NCBI RefSeq assembly: GCF_009389715.1 | Contig: NC_052404.1 | Span: forward strand, 10,114,480 to 10,178,479 | Reading direction: 5' to 3' | From: Phoenix dactylifera | Lineage: Eukaryota > Streptophyta > Magnoliopsida > Arecales > Arecaceae | Length of the DNA: 64,000 nt | Shown here: piece after piece, positions 54,275 to 64,000 of the stretch | Layout: the number at the start of each line of letters is the position of its first letter | Numbering within the stretch: the first letter of the stretch is position 1 | Translations under genes and position numbers: made by a program | Notes under the pieces: model-generated | The model's input: only the letters and a program-made list of their open reading frames with translations | What the model was told of the DNA's origin: nothing | Databases searched by the model: none

Positions 54275-54585
54275 CTAGCACCTTAAAGACCACAAGCAGA
54301 TGTTAAGGAAATAAACAGTTGTGCTCCCAAGTGTCTTGGAAGTGTGCACATTGCAGTATGGAGTCTAGTACCTGGAGGTAGACTCAGGCATGCAAGCATA
54401 AGCCATGCGCAATTGCGAATCCACTTAAAAGCTATACATTTGGAATCAAAACATGCAACTATCATGAAACATATCAAATCCTAAGCATCTAAACTTCTTC
54501 AGGAAAGAGGGAAAAGAAGAGCTACATGTTGTAAAGAAATTGTCTTATCGCGCTGTAATAAGTTTTCCATCTATACATGACTCCA

Positions 54586-54587
<2 letters not shown>

Positions 54588-54617
<30 letters not shown>
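54588..54617. repeat. TA microsatellite
   Basis: This is a pure TA run of about 30 bases in the 3' flank of the THA8-like gene. Confidence 0.95.
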
Positions 54618-54740
54618 CCTACTCAACCAACTGATCTCTGGGTTGGAGTTTACTACTGAATCACACATCAGGAAGAAAGAGCACCAGGGTTGGAGATCCA
54701 CCACAAGGCAGCTAACCTTACTGCTCGGTGAAACATTTCA

Positions 54741-55445
54741 TCAAACAGGTAGCGGCTGGGTCAATGCACCACCCTCAAACCACCGCTCGTAATCCTTCTC
54801 CACCTCGTCGGCAGCCTCTCCTTCTCCTAATCTCCTCAACCCTCTGATCATAAGCTTAAACAAGTATTCATCGGGGTCGCAACCCCCTCTCTTTATCTCC
54901 CTATAAATGTCCCTCAAAACCTTCCCCCTCCCAGCCGCAACCAATGCCTTCGAGAGCTGGGTGAGTCCCCGGATGTCCTCCAACGAGATCCCTCCCTCCA
55001 TCTCCTTCTCCTTCAACAAATTCGACACCAAGACATCGATCTCCTCCGCCACCCCGCACCTCGCCAGGGTGGAGACCATCGCCGCGTAGAGGGAGAAGTC
55101 GGGCTTGTACCAGGGCTCGCGGCCGGCGGCGGCGAAGACGGTGAGGGCGAGGCGCCACTGGTCCTGGCGTTGGAGCTCGGCGAGGGCGGCGAGGAGGTCG
55201 GCCTTGATAAGTCGGCTAAGAGTGGTGGAGACGATGTGTTCGACCTTGTGCTCGTCGCCGCGGGCGCGCTTGAGGGCCTGGATGGCAAGGATGGCCTCGG
55301 AGCTGAGGGTCCGACCGCGGCGGAGCGGGCCGCGGTTGTCCCGGGGGCCGCAGAAGATGAGAGTGGCGTGGGGTTTGGGAAGGCGGAGAAGGGAAGGCGA
55401 GGGGCGGATAGCGAAAGCCGGGTTTAGGAGAGCCGTCGAGGCCAT
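54741..55445 (-). CDS. THA8-like pentatricopeptide repeat protein, probably plastid
   Basis: This is a short PPR protein of the THYLAKOID ASSEMBLY 8 family. Maize THA8 binds RNA and is needed for splicing of plastid group II introns (ycf3 intron 2 and trnA). The single-exon frame gives 234 residues from the chosen ATG. Residues 1-36 are Ala/Ser/Pro/Arg-rich like a chloroplast transit peptide. The family signature RDNRGPLRRGRTLSSEAILAIQALKR follows at about 35-60, then LVKADLLAAL-type text (LIKADLLAALAELQRQ) at 79-94, and helical PPR pairs to about 215. The frame stays open upstream to an earlier ATG at 55565. I prefer 55445 because MASTALL starts the transit-like segment, though the 40-residue longer form is possible. 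Whether this is THA8 itself or its paralogue cannot be settled by eye. Confidence 0.85.
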   Translation of the reverse strand: MASTALLNPAFAIRPSPSLLRLPKPHATLIFCGPRDNRGPLRRGRTLSSEAILAIQALKRARGDEHKVEHIVSTTLSRLIKADLLAALAELQRQDQWRLALTVFAAAGREPWYKPDFSLYAAMVSTLARCGVAEEIDVLVSNLLKEKEMEGGISLEDIRGLTQLSKALVAAGRGKVLRDIYREIKRGGCDPDEYLFKLMIRGLRRLGEGEAADEVEKDYERWFEGGALTQPLPV

Positions 55446-55619
55446 GGAATGCTCGTGGATTCCGGCGGTGACACCCGGGACGAGATGAGTATCGAGCGAG
55501 CACGGGGGTACAGCACCCGAACTCATCGATGAAGGACCGTTCGACGCTGCAATCTTATCCGTCAAAGATTAATCATCGTGAGGTTTGGATGCGATCATGC
55601 ATCACGATCCTGATTTCGG

Positions 55620-56230
55620 GTATCTTTTGCCTTTGGTACATCGGCTGCTCACACTGCTATCACATGAGTACAACCAACTGCAACACTATCAAAAAGACTA
55701 CATAAACTAGAAGGAACAGAGAACTGCTGGGTCCATAGAAAATCTCCAGAGTGATGGGCAGCAAATGAGGCGATCCAATCCGTAGCTTGGTTCACCTTCT
55801 GAAAGACGTGTCTGACCTGGGCAGCACGACACTCCCTCAATATGCGTCATACGTCCCTAGGAGCAAATGCTCACCCTCCTCCTGCCCCACCTTCCGTAAG
55901 TACTCAATCAACATAACTGAGTCTCCCTCTAGTATGATACATCTAGCATCAAGTACGTGTCTCACATATAAGAGTTCCTCCTATACAGCCTTGAGCTTCG
56001 CCTCAAACATTGAATCCTCGAAGGAATAACATCTTCCTACTGCAATCATCTTGAAGCAGTGGTCTCTGATCACAAATACCACTCCCGCACTTCCACCCCC
56101 AGAGAGTAGGCTCCTATGAAAATTCACCGTAAAGTGGCCAGGGGTTGGGGGGCTTCCAAAAGATAACAGCAAATCAGGCACTATAGTAGCAAAGAGGGGT
56201 CCCATTTCTGGGTGTCTTTAAGAAATGATG
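55620..56230 (-). mobile_element. LINE (L1-type) 3' fragment with RNase H domain
   Basis: The minus strand encodes the RNase H-like domain that ends plant L1 ORF2: HFTVNFHRSLLSGGGSAG with FVIRDH and MFEAKLKAV (56205-55981). Further down are VRHVFQKVNQATDWIASFAAHHSGDFLW and the 3' non-coding tail (55840-55649). The reading frame changes between these parts, and there is a stop after the second, so it is inactive. The element is 5'-truncated. It ends about 180 bases before the THA8-like ATG, in the same orientation. Confidence 0.8.
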
Positions 56231-56899
56231 GGTGTTTTTATTAACAGTAGGGAGCTTCACTCGACAATCCTAATCTCAGTAATCTGAATCCCATTGACAG
56301 TGGACCTTATCGAGCCCATATCCAGGAAATTTTAGGAACACGCAATAAAACTTTGACCTATGATACTTAACTAATGTACCTAATTATAAATCAAATCCAA
56401 GAAATGATGTCTATGTTCATTCCCTTACAGTAAAACCTGGATTCCATTGAGATGTGTCGAGTCTACATTTTTTGTTTTTGTAATTAAGATTTCAATACGT
56501 ACATATATTTGGTAATTTGGTGATGGCAACCAATTGAATCACTGGATGTTGAACCTAGTAACCTGAATTTGACTTCGCTGTGATTCAATTTCATCCCAAC
56601 TTCCTCCTATCCCAGTCATTAGCAAAGAAGTTTACATAGTATATTTATAAAATTGCTCAATCTCGATGATATTAGCATAAGCCTTGTAATTGTGATTTGC
56701 AAATAACTGTTAGGATGAAGAAAAAATAAAGTAAATTTCATGTGCTGACTAATAATTAGTCATCAACAAGCATTTGAAGAATCACGTAGCAACAACTATA
56801 ATGTTGTGAGGTCCATTAAAAATGTGAAGCGAAGAGTTTGGACATATATATAATCTCAAAACCAATAAAAATATTATTTTAAGTTTTGAACTGGTTGCT
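56231..56899. other. Intergenic DNA
   Basis: AT-rich DNA with no feature recognised. Confidence 0.5.
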
Positions 56900-57400
56900 G
56901 CTAGAATTCAAGTCGAGGTCGGTCATATCAAGAGCTAAGAGGCCCGAGCTATGCGAAAGTTAGTAGATATCAAGATGAAGACGGATTGGCTAAGAGCTAA
57001 AAGGTAGCTTTAGGATGCCGATGGACCAACATTGATGCTTTAGCGCGTCCTGTAAAGAAGTCCGCTTGCCAGAAGATTTTCGATGGAGGTTCCTATAATA
57101 CTTAAGTTAGCAAAAATCTAGAGCAATAATGGAAGAGAGAGAGAGTGAACGAAAGAATACTTGAGAGTGCTTATCGGACGGTCCCCGACCACTTCTATAT
57201 ATGGGACGAGTGAGTATCCATCTTCTCATTCATCGGAAGGCACAATACTTATAACTTATATGGTAACAATTCTTTGTAATATTTCTGTAATGTTAATTTT
57301 GCTGGTTGTATATTTATGGTCTAGCTTGATCAACTGCTGCCAAGACCATAATTGCAACTCTTTTAATATTCTTTAGTGTTACTCCATGGGTAAACCGACC
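56900..57400 (+). mobile_element. Possible LTR fragment
   Basis: The block GAGGTTCCTATAATACTTAAG, a GA-rich tract, a CTATATATGGG promoter-like word near 57195 and a CT/GT-rich end resemble LTRs of Ty3-gypsy elements in monocots. No terminal dinucleotides, primer site or coding part can be fixed, so this is tentative. Confidence 0.3.
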
Positions 57401-58047
57401 AACACAACACACCGGTCAATGCGAAGGCCATTCATCTCAGTTAAGATCGAGGTCCCGGGAATTGAAACAGTCTGAGATCAGAATGACCATTTTTTTTTAT
57501 CAAAACTTAATCTGTCCCATATATTCAACATAAAATCTTTTGGAGATCACTGTACGAAGGAAAGGAAAAAAAAATAATAATTAAGAAGTCGACAGGGACC
57601 TCGCTTTAAACCATTGGTCAGCACCATCGTATGCGCGGCGAGACCACCACCGCTCAACCAACGGTTTTCCACTCCTCCCGGTCCCGGATGGCCCGGCACT
57701 CCCAAACGCAGGAAAGGGCATCAAATCACCTCTCCGCCTCCCACGACAAAACAGAAAACACCAATCCAGCAACCACCCCGCCGGAACCTAATTCCACATC
57801 CAATCCACGTGTCTCGGACGCACGCACTAACCACCGTCCTCTCTATCCGTATCCCCACACCCAATCCTCCATCCCTCCTCCCACTGCATCGTCACTTCCC
57901 GAAATGTCAAACCTCAACCGTCCTCTCCTCCTCACCTCTTGGAATCTTTAAACCTAGAACTGAAAAAATAATAAAAGAAAAGAGAAAGTGGTGGCGAGAT
58001 CGCTCTTCGATCTGCAACGCCGACTCTAGCAAACGCCTTCAAACGGA
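57401..58047 (+). promoter_or_regulatory. 5' flank and leader of the LPP gamma gene
   Basis: GC content climbs from about 57610. CT- and CC-rich leader-like DNA precedes the ATG at 58048. Long overlapping frames here (106-156 codons) lack any family resemblance and are treated as UTR or promoter. Confidence 0.4.
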
Positions 58048-58833
58048 ATGGCGAGTCCCTCGCCGCCGGTGGCGGCGGCGCTGAAGGCGGTGACCCTGAC
58101 CCACGTCCGGTACCGGCGGGGCGACTCGCTGGGCCACTTCCTGGCCTGGGTCTCCTTGATCCCGGTGTTCATAAGCCTGGGGGGTTTCGTGACCCACTTC
58201 ATCTTCCGGCGGGAGCTCCAGGGCTTGTGCTTCGCGGTGGGCCTCCTCGTGTCGCAGGTCCTCAGCGAGCTCATCAAGACCTCCGTCCAGCAGTCCCGCC
58301 CGGCCACCTGCGCCGCCCTCGAGATGTGCGACTCCCACGGTTGGCCCTCCTCCCACTCCCAGTACATGTTCTTCTGCGCCGCCTACCTCACCCTCCTCTG
58401 CTACAAAGGCGTCGTCGGCGCCTCCTCCCCCCACTCCCGGCTCTTCTTTGCCGTCCTCCCGTGGCCCCCGGCGGTGCTCACCATGTACTCCAGGGTTTAC
58501 CTGGGCTACCACACCGTCGCCCAGGTCAGGCTCTTGCTTTCTCTTCTCGTTTTCATCCCAAGTCGAGGGTTGTTGGCTTGTTGCTTGATGATGGACTTTG
58601 TTCATCTCATTTGAAATGGTGGTTAGGTGTTCGCGGGGGCGACGATAGGGCTGGTGCTCGGGGTGGGGTGGTTCTGGATCGTGAACGGTATACTGGTGGA
58701 CTATTTCCCCGCGATCGAGGAGAGTGCGGTGGGGAGGTTCTTGTACATCAAGGACACGTCGCATATACCGGATGTGCTCCAGTTTGAGTATGATAATGCG
58801 AGGGCTGCTCGGAAGAAGCTGGCTCAGGATTGA
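58048..58833 (+). CDS. LPPG: Lipid phosphate phosphatase gamma (PAP2 family)
   Basis: This is an integral-membrane phosphatase of the PAP2 superfamily. Arabidopsis LPP gamma removes phosphate from phosphatidic acid in plastids, and the sequence is close to dolichyl-diphosphatase. Exons 58048-58524 and 58627-58833 join in phase 0 across a 102-bp GT-AG intron, giving 227 residues. The catalytic motifs are in order: K77...R84-P85 (KTSVQQSRP), PSSH at 100-103, and SR...H at 148-155 (SRVYLGYHTVAQ). The last position is Gln where many PAP2 enzymes have Asp, as I recall for plant LPP gamma generally. The N-terminus LKAVTLTHVRY and C-terminus YIKDTSHIPDVL ... EYDNARAARKK match the family closely. Hydrophobic helices occur at about 30-50, 58-72, 105-120, 130-147 and 160-180. 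The first exon is GC-rich, typical of monocots. Confidence 0.95.
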
Positions 58834-59949
58834 TGCTGTAAGTTGGATCTATTTGCTGCATTTCGATGCATTTTGTTTTTTTTTCTTTTTAATCGTGCTG
58901 GTGCTTTGTGCATAGCGCTTGTATGTTGTGGAGCGATGATTTTTCTACCTACTTGTGCTACATCTTACTAGTATGCAAGCATATAATCATTCAATAGAGA
59001 GAACTACGACTCTAGCTAGCAAACCTTGTTCCAATTGTTTGGATTTGTCTTCTTAATTTGTCGTCCGCGTGCATTCTTGCCACTAAATGCATTCTTTGTC
59101 TGCAGAATCTTATCTTTCTGTTTTCCTTTTTTCCTTTTTTCTTCTTTTTTCATAATTTATGTGAAGGAGCAAGTGCTTTCTGTAAAAGAACGAGTTTCAG
59201 TGGATCGCCCACTGCGCTGTTCCTAATTGGTGCAGCTCTTGCATCCATTTAAATGTTTATTTCTGACTCTTTGCTTCCAAGTTTTGACACACATCTGTCT
59301 CATATTTTTCATCATCGGAAAACTAGTTTTATGTTGCCTATAGCATGTTGATTTGTACAAATAACTTTATAATCTTTTAAGTTCTATCTGGGTCGTCCAG
59401 GGCCCTCAATTCAGTTAGATGTTGGCTACATGAGAGGATCATGATAATAGAAAAAGTTAGTTCATGTCTTTTCCATTAATTCCGAAGGGGGTCTTCTTGG
59501 CATTTATTTCTTCACATAAAGTGCAAACTTCATGTATTAATTGAAACCATATTATTCAACAAACTTGATGGAACCGGTTTTTTAAATATCTTATTTGTTT
59601 ATGACAAGTTAAATAGGAACTTAGGCTGGTGCTTCGTTTTGATCCTCTGTAAATAAAGATTCATTTGAATTGCAGCACATAGCCCTTTAACCATGTTTTC
59701 GATAACTTAAATATGTTCCTTGAATAAACCTTTTTTCTTGTTTATAAAAGAAGGGGGAAGGACCTTTTTCCTCAATGCCTATCAAGCCATCTCTCATACA
59801 AATACAAGTCCGTTAAAGTTTCTCTCTTTTCAGGACCTCGTTCCGTCACTTAGCTATTCATGAAGGCAGTCTTTGTGGATGATCTTCTTAATACAAAGCT
59901 ATGTTGTTTCAGAAAGCTTTTTGTCATTATTCCACTTAGTTCTATCAGC
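58834..59949. other. LPP gamma 3' UTR and intergenic DNA
   Basis: This is 3' UTR followed by AT-rich DNA. No other gene is seen. Confidence 0.5.
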
Positions 59950-60850
59950 TATCTTCTGGCCGTTGCTACTAGCTTGGTTGAGTTATGTGGTGGTAATGCT
60001 GGCAAAAGCTGAGTTAATTAAGGCATAAAAATTCATGCAAGAGTTTCAGCCGAATGTTGAATGTAAAAGAAACTCTAGAGCTACAATGTGATAGTGTGGC
60101 TGCTATTCACATTGCTTCATATCCTATCTGCTACAAATGCACCAAGACATATGGAAGCTGATTATCACCTTTTTTGAGAAAAGTTGGATGGAAAAAGAGG
60201 TCAATGGCGCTTTTATTCATTTTGAAGGCCATGCCACCTTTTTCTTCATCAAAGGCTTAGGGCTCGTTTGGTTCGCGGGAAGCATTTTCCCTCTTAGGAA
60301 TATGATTTCTGGGAAACAAATTCCTAGGAAGAGGATACCTAGAAAAGTACTTTTGGCATGTTTGGTTGACCATGGAAAAGTGACAAATTTCCAAAGTGCT
60401 TATGTTTGGTTGGCCATCCACTTATCTGGAAAAGTTATGTATAATTCTTATTATGCCCTTAATAAAAGTTAGGTCTTTAATGCCTCTTTAATGCTTCTTT
60501 AATGCTGAAGGGACTTTTTGGAGAGAAAAAAATGGAGTGATTCCCGCCTCATGGGAAAGTAACTTTTCCATGTTTCTCATGGAAAAGACTTTCCCATAAA
60601 ATGTGGGAATCATATTCCCATGAGAATATAACTTTCCCGTCTCTCTCCTTTGAAAACTCCAACCAAACAAGAGGCATCTCATTACTTTTCCATTGACCAC
60701 ACTTTTCCCCCTTTTTTTTCCCGCAAACCAAACGAGCCCTTAGTGGCAGAAAATGATCTTCATAGGAATTTGGGGATGATTGATATTTATGCATCACCTA
60801 CTTTTGTGGAAAATGCTAGAGCATCTTGGACCCATACATTGGACAAATAA
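59950..60850 (+). mobile_element. Ty1-copia pol 3' end, fossil
   Basis: The plus strand shows the end of a copia-type RNase H region on both sides of a MITE. One part carries the AAIHIAS-type block before 60260, and another with LGMIDIYASPT lies after 60740. The element is a broken fragment with several disruptions. No LTR is evident next to it. The MITE at 60260-60739 inserted into it later. Confidence 0.65.
60257..60742. mobile_element. Tourist-like (PIF/Harbinger) MITE with TTA target duplication
   Basis: The element spans 60260-60739 (480 bp) and is flanked by TTA on both sides (60257-60259, 60740-60742). Its 22-bp terminal inverted repeats begin GGGCTCGTTTGGTT and differ at one base. 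Inner sequence is also partly self-complementary (CCCATGAGAATAT with its mirror), so the transcript could fold into a long hairpin. It has no coding capacity. The near-perfect termini suggest it is young compared with its relative at 45815-46266. Confidence 0.9.
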
Positions 60851-63160
60851 TGTCTTAAGCACCATTTTGTATTGCTTTTACTCTTATTGGGCCTTATCTT
60901 TTAGTAATAAACCATTAAGAGGGCATTCTATTCATGTAGCCACCTCCCTGAATTGCTGCATGTTCTATTATGAGCAAAAATCCTAAAGAGGTTAGTTATT
61001 CCATTTGATGTTACTTTTCTCACTTCTTTTGAAGTATCAGTCCGGTGGGTGTGCCAGTCACCTGCCAGCATGCATGTATGTGCACCTTCTCATGTCAAAA
61101 AAGATATAAATATCATTTTGTAATTAGTAAAAATTAAACAAGGGTCCAATAGGTGCATGCCAATTCGTGCTGGGTGCTAGTATTGGCCCAGCATGATGCA
61201 TGCTGGCGGACAAACCGACTTGGCCAGAAAATACTTAAAATATTTCTTTACGAACTGCTTGTGTTGTGCTTATGATAATACTACATAAAGAAAACTTGGT
61301 CACTTTATTCTTGCTGCCCATTTTTACCCCCTATTTTGCTTAGTTCTCTTGAAGTGGACCTCTATTCTCCATTTTATGTAATTTATAATAATGCTTTTTC
61401 TGACTCTGATATTATTTTTAGTGTTTCGTTTTAGTCCACCTACTACTCTTGTATATTTTGGGACAAATTGACTTTTTACATTTTGTGTAATGTAATATTA
61501 TTTATTCGTTGTGTTACCTGGATACTTGTGTCCAGTGCCTAGAATCCATTTCGATATGCATCCAAATCAGATTTGCATCAAACACTTGGATACTTATCAG
61601 TTTTTTCATTTGTTTTTTATTTGTAGATCTTAAGAATTGGTAAAGAGTTGGACTGCTCCAACTATGAGTTTGACTCATTGTAATAATTTTAAAAATAAGT
61701 TTTTGTTTTTTTAGAGAGTTAAGAGTGTAGATATTGAAATACCTTTGGAAAGTGTTTTTTTTTAAAAAAAATCTTTAAGCCCGTTAGGAAATTTGGATGG
61801 GAAACATGCATATGGGAAGACCTTAACAAATAATATCTTTTACCATTTTTATATAAATATTCATATTACTTTTTTCTACATATTCGTATACTTCCTTTTA
61901 TTGCCCTAGCCAAGTCTAAGACTTGAACATGTGTTTGAATCTGATTCTTGTCTATTCCATGCAACATTGGGTGTTTGCCCTTTTCATTTTTAATTTTATA
62001 ATTTTACATTCTTTGCCTTTTCTTTTAGCATCATCAAGGTTTGTTCCCTTTGTGAGTATCATTTTCCTTTTTGCTTTGTCTTCTACTCCACATTAATGTG
62101 TCTTAAAATATTTAATCTTGGTTCAAAGTCTCTCTTTCTTGTTCTATGTCATTTGATATGATTGTTGTTGTTTTTGGTCCTATGAATAAAAAATATGTGT
62201 AAGTAAAAATGTAAATTACATATTCATTATATAATGAATAAAGGGGAAAGAGAAACACCACCATTCAGAAACCACATCATTGAAGTAATTCAGACACACA
62301 GTCAGTTAAACTATAATCTAATCTTGTTTCCAGACTGAGGTTACTAACCATCTCTGATTCCTTGAACATTCCACTTCTAATAAGAACACCGACTGAAGTG
62401 CCAGTGTTAGTTTCCACTCTACTATAATAAAAATATCAAACTCAATTGTCAAATAATCATGTCTTCTCTTCTGCGCAACATATGGCTTTCCAAGGAGAGT
62501 TATTGGAAGTCAGATATCCCACTTGTATGTTCTCCTTTACAACTACACAACCCTCTTCAATTTTCTATGACGTATTAAATCTTTAATGAGGGTCAGAATA
62601 TCTGCCTTATACTCATGCAGACCTCCAAAGGGTTGGATTGAATTTTACTGCGATAGATGGGGTATCATCCACAGTGCCCTTTATTCGGGATGTTCCTGGG
62701 ATTTCCTCTGAGTTTGAATCAACGCTGAAGAGACCCATGGTTAGATTTGTTGAGCAACCACTTTCTTTCTGGCCTATGGGGACTAGATTATAGTTACAAG
62801 GAGGTCCCAGTAGCTCTGACTTATAATCTTGGGATCTTGTCCTTGAGCTAACAAAATAAAGCCCATCAACTATGCATGCACAATCTTTTTTTTCACTTGT
62901 AGTATGCTTATTAATTGAATTATTCATAAAGATATGGTGTGATATTTACATGCCTATGAATTACAGTAAATCTTCTGTCTACCCCTTCTTATATATTATT
63001 CGAGGATGTGTATGCTGCAAGTGTTAACATGTACATGTTTACTAGAGTTTGCAAACTCTGGACCATCTCTTGGCTAGTAAGAAAAGGGAAATTCTATAGT
63101 GGTGGGTGAATTTATCTTGTATAGTTTGCCCCTGTCCTTACTGCTGTAATCTCTAGTAAG
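60851..63160. other. Intergenic DNA with one unassigned open frame
   Basis: A 104-codon minus frame at 62613-62927 has balanced composition (for example QKESGCSTNLTMGLF), but no family is recognised and no neighbouring exon is apparent. The rest is AT-rich with no feature. Confidence 0.4.
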
Positions 63161-63466
63161 AAATATCTTCCAACCTTTTACGTGGTAAGCGTTATATTCC
63201 CAAAGGAGTACCTAAAGGGTCTATACGTTCGAATGATGCAACTTTTAACTTATGGTGGGAGTTTGATTATTTTTTGTATCCCATCAGTTAATTTTCAATT
63301 TCAGAAATATTTTAAATATCTTCCGACCTTTACAGGGTCAGGGGGTATATTCCAAAAAGAGAACCTAAGGGGTCTAGATGTTTGAATGATGCAACTCTTA
63401 ACTTACGGTGGGAGGTTGATTATTTTTTGTATCCCAACAGTTGATTTTCAATTTCAGATATATTTG
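63161..63466. repeat. Diverged 153-bp tandem duplication
   Basis: The unit starting AAATATCTTCCRACC lies at 63161 and again at 63314. Both copies contain GAATGATGCAACT and TTGATTATTTTTTGTATCCCA in the same order. Perhaps one base in ten differs, so it is older than the 208-bp pair near 24.6 kb. Confidence 0.85.
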
Positions 63467-64000
63467 AAATTAAGCTACTTCAGGAAATTCACTTGCAGAA
63501 CATTCAAATTAATGACATCAAATTTGTAGGGGAGAGGATAATGTTAAGCTTATTCAGTTGTTATGCTTAATCTAGACGCAGCAAGACTCTGGCTCTAGTG
63601 TGGGTCTTTAGCATAAACTTATTTTGAAACATGATACACTTTGGAAAATTAATTTGCTTGTGAAAAGTGAAAGAGGTGGTTAAAATGAGAGTGGGCACGA
63701 CAGTTATTTGAAGCATTATAGAAGAGGTATCGAAAGAAGAGAGCAGACATTGGGAGTGCTGAAACACTGGTTTCTTTCTGAACAGCCTAAAGAGTCATTT
63801 TTGGTGCACTGAAGGAGTTTTTCTGTCCTAGGAGGTTTATGCATTCAAGTGAGGGAGCTTTAGAATTATAAATGAGCTGAATGAAAATATACAGTTTGTT
63901 GAAGAAAATATCAACCCAGATTGCACATGCCTGATTGCTCTTTGCGCACTAAAGCAGGTCAGGTGTACTGAAGCCTGAGTTAAGTACTAATTATTTTGCT
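63467..64000. other. Window end, no recognised gene
   Basis: No coding exon or element is recognised. A gene that begins beyond the window could have an exon here that I cannot see. Confidence 0.4.

Noticed and set aside
54901-55503. Several long frames on both strands across the THA8-like gene
   Set aside because: They are by-products of GC-rich codon use in the real minus-strand gene.
57614-58084. 156-codon plus frame overlapping the LPP gamma start
   Set aside because: Its sequence is pyrimidine-driven Pro/Ser/Thr text with no resemblance to a family; it is best read as leader DNA.
58039-58764. 241-codon minus frame opposite LPP gamma
   Set aside because: It is an antisense shadow of a GC-rich exon and it crosses the real intron.

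Overview
The window looks like plant nuclear DNA, most likely from a monocot. The genes have GC-rich first exons, long AT-rich introns and plant-only protein families. LINE tails, TRIMs and MITEs fill the gaps. The transposon and protein sequences remind me of palms (Arecaceae), but that is an inference from recall and not a database result. No bacterial, viral or CRISPR system is present.

Eight host genes can be supported. In order they are: SEC61 beta (minus, 1.5-1.8 kb); a four-exon POWERDRESS-type SANT corepressor (plus, 7.3-17.6 kb); a three-exon, probably mitochondrial, basic protein (plus, 19.8-23.3 kb); a three-exon TET5/TET6-type tetraspanin (minus, 25.2-27.4 kb); a nine-exon serine carboxypeptidase-like gene (minus, 34.4-38.2 kb); a two-exon S1FA gene (plus, 49.0-52.4 kb); a single-exon THA8-like PPR gene (minus, 54.7-55.4 kb); and a two-exon lipid phosphate phosphatase gamma gene (plus, 58.0-58.8 kb). 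Exon joins were chosen so that phase, splice dinucleotides and family sequence all agree. A ninth locus at 31.2-32.6 kb has coding-like pieces but is unrecognised and probably decayed.

The intergenic DNA is a transposon graveyard. It holds two LINE 3' ends plus a possible tail-only insertion, three short-LTR (TRIM) copies, and a hAT MITE with an 8-bp target duplication. It also holds a Harbinger/Tourist MITE sitting inside a Ty1-copia fossil, with an older relative elsewhere, and a further MITE family present twice in opposite orientation. Two isolated LTR-like pieces and a stretch of nuclear-integrated mitochondrial DNA with a cox1 segment complete the list.

Local duplications are common: an exact 208-bp tandem pair, 153-bp and 48-bp pairs, and a diverged roughly 253-bp ATACACA-rich array. 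The genes are housekeeping or regulatory genes with no evident joint pathway. I found no convincing new biological system. The most notable items are the perfect 31-bp palindrome with a bZIP-type core, the exact 208-bp duplication, the GC-AG intron, the nested MITE and the cox1-bearing mitochondrial insertion.
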